Notes: generated by a model not told the origin, from the sequence alone. Counted from the first letter of the stretch, positions 7,526 to 17,163 are shown. The stretch is DNA of 62,787 bases from Clostridiales bacterium (GCA_016286245.1 JAEESG010000003.1:1-62787), one strand, 5' to 3'. Made by a program: numbers and translations.

Positions 7526-10500
7526 TCAGTTATAAAGATTACTGAGTTTAACAAGTCTTTCGTACTTTGCCTTCGCCGCGGCGTCCGCTTTCGCAAACAG
7601 AACCTGTGCTCTTTCGGGGAACTGCTGAGCAAGTCTGCTGTAACGCGTTTCGCTCGTGATGAATTCGATATAATCAGCGGTAGGTTCTTTCGAATCTATC
7701 GTAAGCGGATTCTTGCCCTCCGCCTTGAGTGCGGGATTATATCTGAACGTCTGCCAGTAGCCCGCTTCAACGGCGCGCTTCATTTCGCTCTGGCAGTTGG
7801 TCATACCGCCCTTTACGCCGTGCATTTCACAAGGTGCGTATCCTATTACTATCGACGGTCCGTGATATGCTTCCGCTTCGCAAAGCGCCTTTATCGTCTG
7901 ATTCATATCGGCGCCCATTGCTACCTGCGCTACGTACACGTATCCGTAAGACATTGCGATTTCGGCGAGGTTCTTCTTGCCTATCGCTTTACCTGCGGCA
8001 GCAAACTGTGCAACCTGTCCGATGTTCGACGCCTTGGACGCCTGTCCGCCCGTATTCGAATATACTTCCGTATCGAATACCATGATATTTACGTCTTCGC
8101 CCGACGCGATTACGTGGTCAAGACCGCCGAAGCCTATATCGTATGCCCAGCCGTCGCCGCCGAATATCCATACCGACTTCTTGCTGAGATATTCTTTTTC
8201 GGCAAGTATCTTCTTTCCGTCTTCACATCCGCATTTTTCGAGCATTGCAACGAGTTTATCGGTTGCTTCGCCGTTCTTGCTTCCGTCGTCAACGGTTGAA
8301 AGATATTCGTCGATTACAGCCTTCTTTTCCGCGTCTTCGACCTTTTCGCCGAGTTCCTTTACGTAGTTTATAAGCTTTTCTCTTATCGTCTTCTGACCGA
8401 GATAAATACCGAGACCGTGTTCCGCGTTGTCTTCAAACAGCGAGTTTGCCCAAGCCGGACCCTTGCCGCTTTCGCGGTTTACCGTATAAGGCGTGGAGGG
8501 TGCCGAGCCGCCCCAGATGGACGAGCATCCCGTTGCGTTGGAGATATACATTCTTTCGCCGAACAGCTGTGTTACGAGTCTTGCGTAAGACGTTTCCGCG
8601 CAGCCTGCGCACGAGCCTGAGAATTCAAGCAGCGGCTGGTTGAACTGGCTTCCCTTTACGGAATTCGGCGCAAACGGAGTTTCCTTCTTTGTTACGTTTG
8701 CAACGGCATAATCGAATACCGCCTGCTGTTCGCTCTGCGATTCCTGAGGAACCATCTTGAGCGCTCTCTTTTCGGGTTTTGTCGGGCATACGCCTACGCA
8801 TACGCCGCAGCCCATACAGTCGAGCGGAGATATTGCCATTGTGAATTTATAGTTTTCGCAGCCTTTTCCTATCATCTTTGCCGCAAATTTTGTAGCCGCC
8901 GGCGCTTTTGCCGCTTCTTCCTCGCTCATTGCGAACGGTCTTATCGTTGCGTGCGGGCAAACGTATGCGCACTGGTTACACTGGATACAGTTTTCTGCGT
9001 TCCATTCGGGAACGTCAACCGCAACGCCTCTCTTTTCGTATGCTGCCGCGCCCTGCGGGAACGAACCGTCCGCCATATCTTCAAACGTCGATACGGGAAG
9101 CGAGTCGCCCTGCATTGCCGCTACGGGAAGCACGATATCTTTTACGAATTTTACAAGCTCGGGGCGTGTTCCCGTGATTTCTTTCTTTTCTTCTTTTACT
9201 TCGAGGTTTGCCCACGAAGAAGGTACTTCTATCTTCACAAGCGCTTCAACGCCTGCGTCGATTGCCTTATAGTTCATTTCAACTACGGCTTCGCCCTTCT
9301 TGAGATACGACTTCTTTGCCATATACTTCATATACTCTACCGCTTCGGCGATGGGCATGATATTTGCAAGTGCGAAGAACGCCGACTGAAGTATCGTGTT
9401 GGTTCTCTTGCCCATTCCTATTTCGCGAGCCTTATCTATTGCGTTTACGGTATAGAATTCTATATTGTTTTCGGCAATATATTTCTTTACTCTTGCCGGA
9501 AGATGCTTTTCAAGCTCTTCGGGAGTCCACTGGCAGTTAAGAAGGAATTTTCCGCCCGGCTTTACGTCGTTTACTATCTTATAATCCTTAAGTATATATG
9601 AAGGATTGTGGCATGCGACGAAGTCCGCCTTTGTGATATAATACGACGACTTGATGGGCTTATCGCCGAATCTCAAGTGAGAAATGGTAACGCCGCCCGT
9701 CTTCTTTGAGTCGTACTGGAAATATGCCTGTATGAATTTATCGGTATGGTCGCCGATAATCTTTATGGAGTTCTTGTTTGCGCCGACAGTACCGTCTCCG
9801 CCGAGTCCCCAGAACTTACAGCTTATCGTTCCTGCGGGAACCGTGTCGGGAGCCGGCTTTTCCTCGAGCGAATGATGCGTTACGTCGTCGTTTATGCCGA
9901 TCGTAAAGCCGTTCTTGGGCTTGTCCGCACTCAGATTTTCAAATACCGCGAACATCGACGCGGGAGTCGTATCCTTCGAACCGAGTCCGTAACGTCCGCC
10001 GACAATATCAACGTCCTTTACGCCCATAACGTTAAGAGCCGTTACAACGTCGAGATAAAGAGGTTCGCCGAGCGAGCCGGGCTCTTTAGTTCTGTCGAGA
10101 ACGGCTATTTTCTTTACCGTCTTGGGAAGAACCGCAACGAGTTTTTCCGGCACGAAAGGTCTGTAAAGTCTTACTTTGATAAGTCCTACTTTTTCGCCCT
10201 TGGACATGAGGTAATCTATAACTTCCTCCGCAACGTCGCATACCGAGCCCATAGCTACGATCACTCTGTCTGCGTCGGGTGCGCCGTAATAGTTGAACAG
10301 TTTATAATCCGTTCCTATTTTAGCGTTTACCTTATCCATATATTCTTCAACGATTGCGGGAAGCGCTTCGTAATACTTATTGCACGCTTCTCTGTGCTGG
10401 AAGAATATATCGCCGTTTTCCGCGGAGCCCTTGAGTTTCGGGTTTGCGGGATTGAGCGCCCTTGCGCGGAATTTTGCAACGGCGTCTTCATCTATCATGG

Positions 10501-11080
10501 ATTTGAGATCGTCATAATCCCAAACTTCGATTTTCTGAATTTCATGAGACGTGCGGAAGCCGTCGAAGAAGTTGAGGAACGGAACGCTTCCCTTTATCGT
10601 AGCAAGGTGTGCTACCGCGCCGAGGTCCATAACTTCCTGCGGATTCGATTCCGCAAGCATTGCATAACCGGTCTGACGGCATGCGTACACGTCGGAATGG
10701 TCTCCGAAAATGTTGAGTGCGTGGGACGCAACGCAGCGCGCCGAAACGTGTATAACGTTGGGAAGAAGTTCTCCCGCTATCTTATACATGTTAGGTATCA
10801 TAAGAAGAAGTCCCTGCGACGCCGTATACGTCGTCGTAAGCGCGCCTGCCGACAGCGAACCGTGTACGGTTCCCGCAGCGCCCGCTTCGGACTGCATTTC
10901 CATTACCTTTACTTTCTCACCGAAAATGTTCTTCAAGCCCGTTGCGGACCATGAGTCCGTAAGTTCGGCCATTACGCTTGAAGGCGTTATCGGATAAATT
11001 GCCGCGACTTCCGTAAAAGCGTACGAGACGTGCGCTGCCGCGGTATTTCCGTCCATAGATACTTTGTTTCTCTGGGACAT
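7526..11080 (-). CDS. nifJ: Pyruvate:ferredoxin (flavodoxin) oxidoreductase
   Basis: An 1184-residue single-chain enzyme that oxidises pyruvate to acetyl-CoA and CO2 and reduces ferredoxin or flavodoxin. Visible in order: N-terminal pyrimidine-binding thiamine domain (VAAIYPITPSS, about 25-35); two 4Fe-4S motifs, CIQCNQCAYVCP near 693 and CMGCGVCVGVCP near 753; the C-terminal thiamine pyrophosphate site GDGWAYDIGFGGLDH near 970 followed by SNTGGQASKAS. Length matches the family (about 1170-1190). It is monocistronic with its own promoter and GGAGG site. It marks an anaerobic metabolism and, unlike pyruvate formate-lyase, makes no formate, which matters for the purine operon. Confidence 0.98.
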   Translation of the reverse strand: MSQRNKVSMDGNTAAAHVSYAFTEVAAIYPITPSSVMAELTDSWSATGLKNIFGEKVKVMEMQSEAGAAGTVHGSLSAGALTTTYTASQGLLLMIPNMYKIAGELLPNVIHVSARCVASHALNIFGDHSDVYACRQTGYAMLAESNPQEVMDLGAVAHLATIKGSVPFLNFFDGFRTSHEIQKIEVWDYDDLKSMIDEDAVAKFRARALNPANPKLKGSAENGDIFFQHREACNKYYEALPAIVEEYMDKVNAKIGTDYKLFNYYGAPDADRVIVAMGSVCDVAEEVIDYLMSKGEKVGLIKVRLYRPFVPEKLVAVLPKTVKKIAVLDRTKEPGSLGEPLYLDVVTALNVMGVKDVDIVGGRYGLGSKDTTPASMFAVFENLSADKPKNGFTIGINDDVTHHSLEEKPAPDTVPAGTISCKFWGLGGDGTVGANKNSIKIIGDHTDKFIQAYFQYDSKKTGGVTISHLRFGDKPIKSSYYITKADFVACHNPSYILKDYKIVNDVKPGGKFLLNCQWTPEELEKHLPARVKKYIAENNIEFYTVNAIDKAREIGMGKRTNTILQSAFFALANIMPIAEAVEYMKYMAKKSYLKKGEAVVEMNYKAIDAGVEALVKIEVPSSWANLEVKEEKKEITGTRPELVKFVKDIVLPVAAMQGDSLPVSTFEDMADGSFPQGAAAYEKRGVAVDVPEWNAENCIQCNQCAYVCPHATIRPFAMSEEEAAKAPAATKFAAKMIGKGCENYKFTMAISPLDCMGCGVCVGVCPTKPEKRALKMVPQESQSEQQAVFDYAVANVTKKETPFAPNSVKGSQFNQPLLEFSGSCAGCAETSYARLVTQLFGERMYISNATGCSSIWGGSAPSTPYTVNRESGKGPAWANSLFEDNAEHGLGIYLGQKTIREKLINYVKELGEKVEDAEKKAVIDEYLSTVDDGSKNGEATDKLVAMLEKCGCEDGKKILAEKEYLSKKSVWIFGGDGWAYDIGFGGLDHVIASGEDVNIMVFDTEVYSNTGGQASKASNIGQVAQFAAAGKAIGKKNLAEIAMSYGYVYVAQVAMGADMNQTIKALCEAEAYHGPSIVIGYAPCEMHGVKGGMTNCQSEMKRAVEAGYWQTFRYNPALKAEGKNPLTIDSKEPTADYIEFITSETRYSRLAQQFPERAQVLFAKADAAAKAKYERLVKLSNLYN

Positions 11081-11137
11081 TTTTATTTCCTCCTGTTTAT
11101 TGAATATAATTAATATTTAAAAACTAAATCATTGTAT

Positions 11138-11166
11138 ATTTTATCACTTTTTTTCGCGCTTGTAAA
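11138..11166 (-). promoter_or_regulatory. Sigma-A promoter of PFOR
   Basis: Minus strand TTTACA (11161-11166), 17-base spacer, TAAAAT (11138-11143), followed by an A/T-rich leader of about 50 bases and the GGAGG site of PFOR. Confidence 0.8.
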
Positions 11167-11260
11167 TAAGTTTTTCAATAAAATTTCTGTTATTTCTTTA
11201 ACGTTCTTGAAATTTCTTGTAAATACTTGTTATTTTTTTGGTTTTTTGCATTTTTTTACA

Positions 11261-11292
11261 AAAAAATTGCGTCCGCCTTTTCAGGCGGACGC
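11261..11292 (-). terminator. Intrinsic terminator of the cohesin/dockerin-type operon
   Basis: A 10-bp stem (GCGTCCGCCT with AGGCGGACGC) with a short loop, followed on the minus strand by a run of Ts. It closes the four-gene operon that begins at 16569. Confidence 0.9.
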
Positions 11293-11307
11293 ATTATTAA
11301 ATGAGAA

Positions 11308-12621
11308 TCAGTCAAATTTGAAGAGTTCTCCGAGGTCAACGTATGCTTCGGATTCTTCTGAAGGAACGAGCGCTATAATGCTGTCGATATAATCTTTATA
11401 TGCATTATAAGTCGTTGCGTCGGTGTTCTTTATTGCGCGTGCAACTTCAAATACCTGTCTTGTCGTCGTTTCGCCGTAAATAATCTTGTCGTTTTCGAGA
11501 ATGTAGTACGGACGAACCGTCATATTTGCGGTTACGGCTTCTTTCGTAAGCGGAATGCCTACTGCCACAAGCGTTACAACTATTCTTTCGCCGTCGAGGC
11601 TGTAGAATATATCCGTTCCGCTTGCCTGGTTATATGCAACGCCGCTCTTTGCCTTGCCCTGAGCAACGAGGTCCATTGTGAGCTCGTGATCTGCAGGCAT
11701 GCCGACTGTAAGTAAGAATCCGTATTCTTTTACGAGGGGCTTGAGCGCCGCCGCGAAGGTCGACTTGAATCTGAGACCGGTTGCTTTGGCGTCGTCTCTG
11801 AGCGAGGATTCGTCGGTTCCGAGAGTACCGTCTCTGTAGTCTTCGCATTCGCTTATGGTTCCAGCCTGAACGAGGTATACCTTCTGCGAGGTGTATCCCT
11901 TGTTTACAACAACGTATCCGTTTTCGGAAGGAATATCAAAATCTCCCGCTGCGGCTGCCGTTGCAACCGTACCGTCCTGAAGGTAAACTCTGTCGCCTGC
12001 TTCAACCGGAACGGAAAGGTCAACTATAATCATCGGAATAACGTTATTGTTAACCGTAAGGGTATTCGTTTCGGTGGGATGATTGAAGGTTTCTTCGTGC
12101 GTTACTAAATCCGCGTACTTAACGTAGTCAACTACAAAGTCTCCCGCCTTAAGATCGGTAATGCCTTTTCCGTCAGCGAACTTGAAGGACATTTCCATCA
12201 TCATAAGGCCTTCTCCAACGTCGTGTCCGCCGGGAAGTCCCTGCTCAACAACGAGCGTTGCGGTGCTTTCGTTAACCGTCCACTGCGGGTTCTGCGGCTG
12301 AACAGCCGTTACGGTTTCGTCGTCGTCCGGGTTATAGTAATTCGTAACCTGTACGGGAGCCTTCGACGTGGTGCTCGTTGCAATATTCGTGAGCGCGCCC
12401 GTCGATTTATTCGCGGGTTTGATAATATCATAATTAAAGGTCAGGTCAGCCTTGAACGCGGTATATTTACCGCCTTCGTTTACGGCTGTCGCAACTATCT
12501 TGTAAAGTCCGTCGTCGTTAACTTTAACGATGTCAAAGTTAATCGTTGCCGTGGCAAACGCGCTTATTGCCAGAGCGCACGCAATGGCAAGCGCCGCGAT
12601 TGCAAATTTGAAGTTTTTCAT
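11308..12621 (-). CDS. Secreted protein with an N-terminal cohesin-like beta-sandwich
   Basis: 437 residues with a clear signal peptide (MKNFKFAIAALAIACALAIS, cleavage near residue 24). Residues about 27-185 look like a cohesin/CBM-type sandwich: FKADLTFNYD, then a variable loop, then LMMMEMSFKFADGKGI and a closing strand. The remainder (about 190-437) is not recognised; it contains LRFKSTFAAALKPLVKEYGFLL and VRPYYILENDKIIYGETTTR, a pattern seen in extracellular modules of clostridial surface proteins. There is no membrane anchor, LPXTG or SLH. It is the last of four co-directional genes with a dockerin protein immediately upstream (19 bases). Dockerin binding is a hypothesis only. Confidence 0.6.
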   Translation of the reverse strand: MKNFKFAIAALAIACALAISAFATATINFDIVKVNDDGLYKIVATAVNEGGKYTAFKADLTFNYDIIKPANKSTGALTNIATSTTSKAPVQVTNYYNPDDDETVTAVQPQNPQWTVNESTATLVVEQGLPGGHDVGEGLMMMEMSFKFADGKGITDLKAGDFVVDYVKYADLVTHEETFNHPTETNTLTVNNNVIPMIIVDLSVPVEAGDRVYLQDGTVATAAAAGDFDIPSENGYVVVNKGYTSQKVYLVQAGTISECEDYRDGTLGTDESSLRDDAKATGLRFKSTFAAALKPLVKEYGFLLTVGMPADHELTMDLVAQGKAKSGVAYNQASGTDIFYSLDGERIVVTLVAVGIPLTKEAVTANMTVRPYYILENDKIIYGETTTRQVFEVARAIKNTDATTYNAYKDYIDSIIALVPSEESEAYVDLGELFKFD

Positions 12622-12640
12622 GATTTTTTCCTCCGATTTA

Positions 12641-14224
12641 TTATTCCGTTACGCTTGCCGCGTTATAGTTCATAAGGAGCGTCGAGAAGTCGTCGAAGTT
12701 TACGACTCCGTCGCCGTTTATATCATAATCTGCGGAAGTTGTGCCGTATACCATGAGCATGCCCGAGAAGTCGTCGAAATTAACAACTCCGTCGCCGCCA
12801 AAATCGCCGCCCTTGATGGTTGCGTTCTTTACAACGTCGGCGTCAACCGTAAATCCGGTCTTGGTATAGGAAGTATGAGCCTTCTTGGTTACCGTGAACG
12901 TATATACGTCTTCGGGAACGGAGATTTCATAACTGCCTGCCGCCGTGCTTACTTCGAAGCTCTTTGACGAATCCGTTTCGCTTACGAGTTTAACCTTTGC
13001 GGGAAGCGCAGAATCGGAGGTAATATTACCGCTTACAACGAAATTCGTTCCGGAAGCGTTATTGTTAACGTATCCGAGAAGAACCGCCTTCTGCAGATTT
13101 CCGCCGCCTATGTAAACCGAGCCGGGACGTCCGTCTTCCTTGAGAAGCACGTCTGAGAACGTTACAACGCCCTGATCGTTCGCGGTTTTCTGGTCTATGA
13201 ACAGTACCGAGCTTTCCGTAACTACGGGAGCCGCGTCGGGAGCTGCTATACCGTCGAGAATAACGAGTGCGTAATAGCTTCCGGGAAGTCCCGTATATTC
13301 TATTTCAAAAGTATTGTTCGAGGATGCAACGTAGTTTGTAAGGTCGCCTGCGGGAGGTTCCGTTCCGCCTCCGCCGCTTCCGGTCGCATAAAAGCTCTTG
13401 CCGTAAAGCGTTGCGGCGCTGACAACGTCGTTTGCGTCGTAAACGTCCGTTCCGTCCGTCCACTGTGTTGCGCTTGAAAGCGGATACAGCGAGAATACCG
13501 TCGGGAAGGTATACGTTTCGTCGGCGCACGTAATCATGTTGCCGTCCGTTGCGGTTTCCGCGGATTTAAGAATAAATCCGTTGCTCGGGTATACCCAGAT
13601 TTCGATATCGTCTATAAGTTCCTGCGTATAACTTGCATCCGCATCATTCCAATGGAAGAAATTCCAGTTTGCGGAAGCGACTGCCGTACGCGAATAATCT
13701 CTCCAGGTGTCTCTGTTTGCGTTTGCACCGCTGGTTGCGCTGCCGGAAAGAGGAGCGTCCGCCTGATATGCATAAGTACCGTCGCCGTTATAATACGTAC
13801 GCGTTCCACCGCCGTTTGTTTCGCTTCTTACCATAACTTTGAGTTTTATGGTCTGCTTACCGTCCGGCCATGCGGGCAGTTCGGAGCTTACGTTTTTCAC
13901 AACGGCAAGCGGGCTTGAAAAGCCGTTTATCTGAGACTGAACGCCTGTCAGTTTTGAAACGTCAATACACATTGAAGGGAATCTCGCGTCATCGGAAGGA
14001 CCTACGAGAGCTTCATTGTTGACTTCATCTGCGATCTTAACAGCGTATGCTGCATAAGTCGGGGTCTTAAACGCTGCGTTGTCAAAATTGAAGAACGCTG
14101 CGAGTACGCCGAGATCGTCGTCAACCTTAACCTCCGGCGTGGGCGTTCCCGCCGCCGATACCGCAAAGATGAGCGACATGCTTACGAGCAGTGCTGCAAG
14201 TACGATAAATACTACTCTTTTCAT
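12641..14224 (-). CDS. Secreted dockerin-bearing protein
   Basis: 527 residues: signal peptide (to about 24); an N-terminal region (25-275) closely similar to the neighbour at 14278-15381; a middle sandwich; a carboxypeptidase-regulatory-like domain (about 400-470, GNITSDSALPAKVKL...TVTKKAHTSYTKTGF). It ends in a type I dockerin with two calcium loops, DFGGDGVVNFDD and DINGDGVVNFDD, each followed by a short helix. The first loop has Gly at the third ligand position, where Asp or Asn is usual. Dockerins dock proteins to cohesins on scaffoldins. No catalytic domain is evident, so a carbohydrate-binding or structural role is more likely. Confidence 0.82.
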   Translation of the reverse strand: MKRVVFIVLAALLVSMSLIFAVSAAGTPTPEVKVDDDLGVLAAFFNFDNAAFKTPTYAAYAVKIADEVNNEALVGPSDDARFPSMCIDVSKLTGVQSQINGFSSPLAVVKNVSSELPAWPDGKQTIKLKVMVRSETNGGGTRTYYNGDGTYAYQADAPLSGSATSGANANRDTWRDYSRTAVASANWNFFHWNDADASYTQELIDDIEIWVYPSNGFILKSAETATDGNMITCADETYTFPTVFSLYPLSSATQWTDGTDVYDANDVVSAATLYGKSFYATGSGGGGTEPPAGDLTNYVASSNNTFEIEYTGLPGSYYALVILDGIAAPDAAPVVTESSVLFIDQKTANDQGVVTFSDVLLKEDGRPGSVYIGGGNLQKAVLLGYVNNNASGTNFVVSGNITSDSALPAKVKLVSETDSSKSFEVSTAAGSYEISVPEDVYTFTVTKKAHTSYTKTGFTVDADVVKNATIKGGDFGGDGVVNFDDFSGMLMVYGTTSADYDINGDGVVNFDDFSTLLMNYNAASVTE

Positions 14225-14277
14225 TGGTGATTCTCCTTAAAATTTATTATAACAAAACTTCTGAAAAGCCGTTTTAA

Positions 14278-15381
14278 TTATTTCTTTTTCTTTGAAACAG
14301 CGATTATTATTGCAACAACCGCAACCACAACTGCCGCAAGTATAACCCAAAGCCAGGGCGAAATGCCGGAAGCCGCCGGAGCTGCTGTATCTGCCGCTTT
14401 ATCTTCTGCTTTATCTTCTGCTTTATCTTCTGCCGCGGTGTCTGTAACTTCAGGTTCGCCGTCTGCTTCAGCGCCGTCTTCTTCAACCTCTTCGGGAGCC
14501 GCAGCCTCTTCGGCGCTCTGTTCCGTTGCGTAGAAGCTCTTGCCGTAAATATCGGCGGTGTTTACGCTTTCGCCTTCAGCGTAAATATCCGTTCCGTCCG
14601 TCCAGTTAACGAACGTGGAGGAAGGATCAACAGATGCAACAGCCGGGAAAGTATACGTTTCGTCAGCGCATACTATCATGGTTCTGTCGTCGGAATCTTC
14701 AGCCGGTTTGAGAATGAAGCCCTGATCCGGATATACCCAGATTTCGATATCGTCGATCAATTCGTGAACGTAGCTGTCCGTAACGCCTGTATTATCGTTC
14801 CAGTGGTAGAACTGCCATGCTGCGGAAACGCCTGCTGCCGTCGTGCGGGAATATTCTCTCCATTCGTCTCTGTTTGCGTTTGCGCCGCTGTTTGCCTGAG
14901 CGGGAATAGGACCTGCGGGCGAATATGCAAGAGATTCATCACCGTCATAGTATGTACGCGACGAGGAAGCGTTTCTGTCGGATCTTGACAAAACCTTGAG
15001 TTTGATGGTCTGCTTACCTTTCGGCCACTCGGGAAGGTCGGAGTCGGGATCTTTTACTATTGCGAAAGGACTGTTAAAGCCTTCAACCTGGTCATGTACG
15101 CCCGGCAGTTTTTCAAAGTCGAGGCAGTTTGAAGGATATCTTTCGTCTTCCGAAGCGTCTGCTATAATCTCATCGGTAAGACCGTCGGCTATTTTTATAC
15201 CGTATGCCGCATACGTCGGTGTAAGGGGGTCTTCGTTATCAAAGTTGAAGAACGCCACGAGTACACCAAGCTTATCTTTCACCTTTACTTCCGGTACGGG
15301 AGTTACGTCTGCCGAAACCGCAAAGATGAGCGACATACTTACGAGCATTGCTGCAAGTAAAATAAATACGACTTTTTTCAT
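14278..15381 (-). CDS. Membrane-anchored surface protein, paralogue of the dockerin protein
   Basis: 367 residues. The signal peptide and residues 1-270 align throughout with the next gene downstream (shared VSMSLIFAVSA, AFFNFDN, TPTYAAY, SGANANRD, IDDIEIWVYP, NWTDGTDIYA/QWTDGTDVYD). After about 275 it diverges into an acidic, low-complexity linker with a repeated EDKA unit. It ends in a transmembrane helix (WLWVILAAVVVAVVAIIIAV) and a KKKK tail, which would hold it in the cell membrane. The shared domain looks like an all-beta module (IDDIEIWVYP suggests a carbohydrate-binding-like fold) but its ligand is unknown. Confidence 0.7.
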   Translation of the reverse strand: MKKVVFILLAAMLVSMSLIFAVSADVTPVPEVKVKDKLGVLVAFFNFDNEDPLTPTYAAYGIKIADGLTDEIIADASEDERYPSNCLDFEKLPGVHDQVEGFNSPFAIVKDPDSDLPEWPKGKQTIKLKVLSRSDRNASSSRTYYDGDESLAYSPAGPIPAQANSGANANRDEWREYSRTTAAGVSAAWQFYHWNDNTGVTDSYVHELIDDIEIWVYPDQGFILKPAEDSDDRTMIVCADETYTFPAVASVDPSSTFVNWTDGTDIYAEGESVNTADIYGKSFYATEQSAEEAAAPEEVEEDGAEADGEPEVTDTAAEDKAEDKAEDKAADTAAPAASGISPWLWVILAAVVVAVVAIIIAVSKKKK

Positions 15382-15435
15382 GATGATTCTCCTTTAAAAA
15401 TTATTAATTTATTTTCCCCTTTTTAATTTTCCTTG

Positions 15436-16569
15436 TTAAATAAAGCTTCGGAACAGCGGCATCATAACGTATCTCATGGCGTCGAGCGCATCTTTTTCCG
15501 CCTGTCTGTCCTCTTTCCACGGCACTATTCCGCCGTAAAGCACGCATTCCTTCGTATTATTTGCGTTTTTATAGATATTCGCGTCGAGAATTTCCGCAAT
15601 CAGTTCCTCGGGAAGCATCGTTCTTGAAAATTCGAGTCTTACGTCGGCGCTTACCGTCTTTTCTCCGATTTCGACAAGGCCTTCGTCAATTCTTATTTTC
15701 GCCGTCTTTCCGGACGCCGTTTTAACTTTCGCCGTTCTCGTTCCGTCGTCCCAGCCCACGTTTGCGCCAAAGCGCTCGCACGCAAATCTCAGAGGCAGAA
15801 ATCTTGTTCCCGATTCATCGGTGTACGGCTTTACGTTTTTGTCGGAGTCTATCGCCGTAAGTTCTCCCTCAAACGCGCAAGCGTAATCGCCGTCAACGAA
15901 GTACAGCGTGTTTTTGAGTCTGTCTTCTTTTGAAAAATCCGGGGGATTTATCTGCGAATAAAGGTATTTTACGCTCTGCGTTTCTTTAATTTTATCGGGA
16001 CCTTCGATTATGATTATCTTTACGGGCAGGTTTCCGTTTTTATCCGTAAACGCCGCTCCGTCGACGAACGTTTCGTCGTAAACGTCTCCGTTATATATGC
16101 TTGCTATCTCAAAGTTCGCTTCTTTATCGGAGATTTTCTTGAATCTGAACGTCGCAGCGTGCGTTTTTCCGGTTATCTGCGCTTCTCCGCTCTTTATGTT
16201 TTCGTTTTCCGCGTTAGGCGTGATAAACGAGGTATACGAGAAATATCCCTTCTGCGCGTCGAGCTTTTCACCGATGAAATTGAAATCCTCGTACCTGTCG
16301 AACTTTGAAAACGCGCCGAAGCTTTCCGTTTCGCTTCCGTCGCTCGATACGGGCGCGACAGCCTCTTTGTCATACTTGAAAGCAAGTCCGTAAGCGATAA
16401 AGTTTACGTTTTCAAGGCTTATATTCAGTTCGATTACGCCGTTTTCCGACGGAGAAGACACCTCCGCATAAAGCGTCGGAGTGCCGTCCGCAAAGGCGCA
16501 AAGCGTCAGAACGCATGAAATAGCGAAAATCAATATGGTAATCAACGCTGTTTTACGGTTCCTTTTCAT
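15436..16569 (-). CDS. Secreted cohesin-like protein with a copper-amine-oxidase N-terminal-like domain
   Basis: 377 residues, signal peptide (CVLTLCAFA, cleavage near 27). Residues about 30-185 look like a cohesin-type sandwich: GVIELNISLENVNFIAYGLAFKYD opening, then HAATFRFKKISDKEANFEIA. The C-terminal part (about 250-350) contains TRFLPLRFACERFGANVGWD, TRTAKVKTASG and KIRI, the signature of the copper amine oxidase N-terminal-like domain (stalk domain) common in Firmicute surface proteins. It is the first gene of the four-gene operon and carries its promoter. Binding partner unknown. Confidence 0.68.
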   Translation of the reverse strand: MKRNRKTALITILIFAISCVLTLCAFADGTPTLYAEVSSPSENGVIELNISLENVNFIAYGLAFKYDKEAVAPVSSDGSETESFGAFSKFDRYEDFNFIGEKLDAQKGYFSYTSFITPNAENENIKSGEAQITGKTHAATFRFKKISDKEANFEIASIYNGDVYDETFVDGAAFTDKNGNLPVKIIIIEGPDKIKETQSVKYLYSQINPPDFSKEDRLKNTLYFVDGDYACAFEGELTAIDSDKNVKPYTDESGTRFLPLRFACERFGANVGWDDGTRTAKVKTASGKTAKIRIDEGLVEIGEKTVSADVRLEFSRTMLPEELIAEILDANIYKNANNTKECVLYGGIVPWKEDRQAEKDALDAMRYVMMPLFRSFI

Positions 16570-16609
16570 ATGACACCCCTGCTTGTAAAGATACTCCTAT
16601 ACACTATGA

Positions 16610-16638
16610 ATAATACCATACAAAAGGCAAAAAGTCAA
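16610..16638 (-). promoter_or_regulatory. Sigma-A promoter of the cohesin/dockerin-type operon
   Basis: Minus strand TTGACT (16633-16638), 17-base spacer, TATTAT (16610-16615), about 40 bases before the start at 16569. No comparable promoter is seen in the 19-54 base gaps between the four genes, which supports one operon. Confidence 0.8.
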
Positions 16639-16777
16639 TAGTTTTTTACGTCAAAATGCGCTCCCTGAAAAAGTATTTTGTAAACTTTTTTCGCATATTT
16701 ATCAAAAAAAACATCCAAAAAAGTATTTTTACGGTACAGGCGGTATTTCGGATTTTTTGAAAAAAGGATATTTACGG

Positions 16778-16806
16778 TTGATTTTGAAAAAATATTATTG
16801 TATAAT
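16778..16806 (+). promoter_or_regulatory. Sigma-A promoter of trxA
   Basis: TTGATT (16778-16783), 17-base spacer, TATAAT (16801-16806), 37 bases ahead of the thioredoxin start. The 140 bases between this and the divergent operon promoter at 16610-16638 are A/T-rich with nothing recognisable. Confidence 0.8.
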
Positions 16807-16842
16807 TAATTAAAGAAAATTACAGCAAAGAGGTGTAAAAAC

Positions 16843-17148
16843 ATGGAAATAAAACTGACACGCGATAATTTTGAAAAGGTTATATCCGAAAACAAAACCG
16901 TTCTTATCGATTTCTGGGCTTCATGGTGCGGGCCGTGCAAAATGATTGCTCCGCACGTTGAAAAGCTTTCCGAAGAGCTTTCCGACGTTGCCGTCTGCAA
17001 GGCAAACGTCGATGAGGAGGGCGAGCTTGCGGCGTCTTTCGGCATAAACTCCATTCCGACGCTCGTGCTCATAAAAGACGGCGAAGAGGCGGACAGAATC
17101 ATAGGCTACCGCGAATACGACGCGCTCAAAAGCTTCGTTACGGACTGA
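16843..17148 (+). CDS. trxA: Thioredoxin
   Basis: A 101-residue thioredoxin with the active-site motif WASWCGPCK (about 27-35) and the cis-proline loop NSIPTLVLI (about 70-78). It reduces protein disulfides in the cytoplasm; no signal peptide. It is monocistronic with its own promoter and a shared terminator, and GAGGTG precedes the start. No thioredoxin reductase gene is in the window. Confidence 0.96.
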   Translation: MEIKLTRDNFEKVISENKTVLIDFWASWCGPCKMIAPHVEKLSEELSDVAVCKANVDEEGELAASFGINSIPTLVLIKDGEEADRIIGYREYDALKSFVTD

Positions 17149-17163
17149 AAGGCTTCAAAAATG

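Noticed and set aside
9746-10954. 402-codon open frame opposite PFOR
   Set aside because: Shadow of the PFOR reading frame; PFOR has a complete family match on the minus strand.
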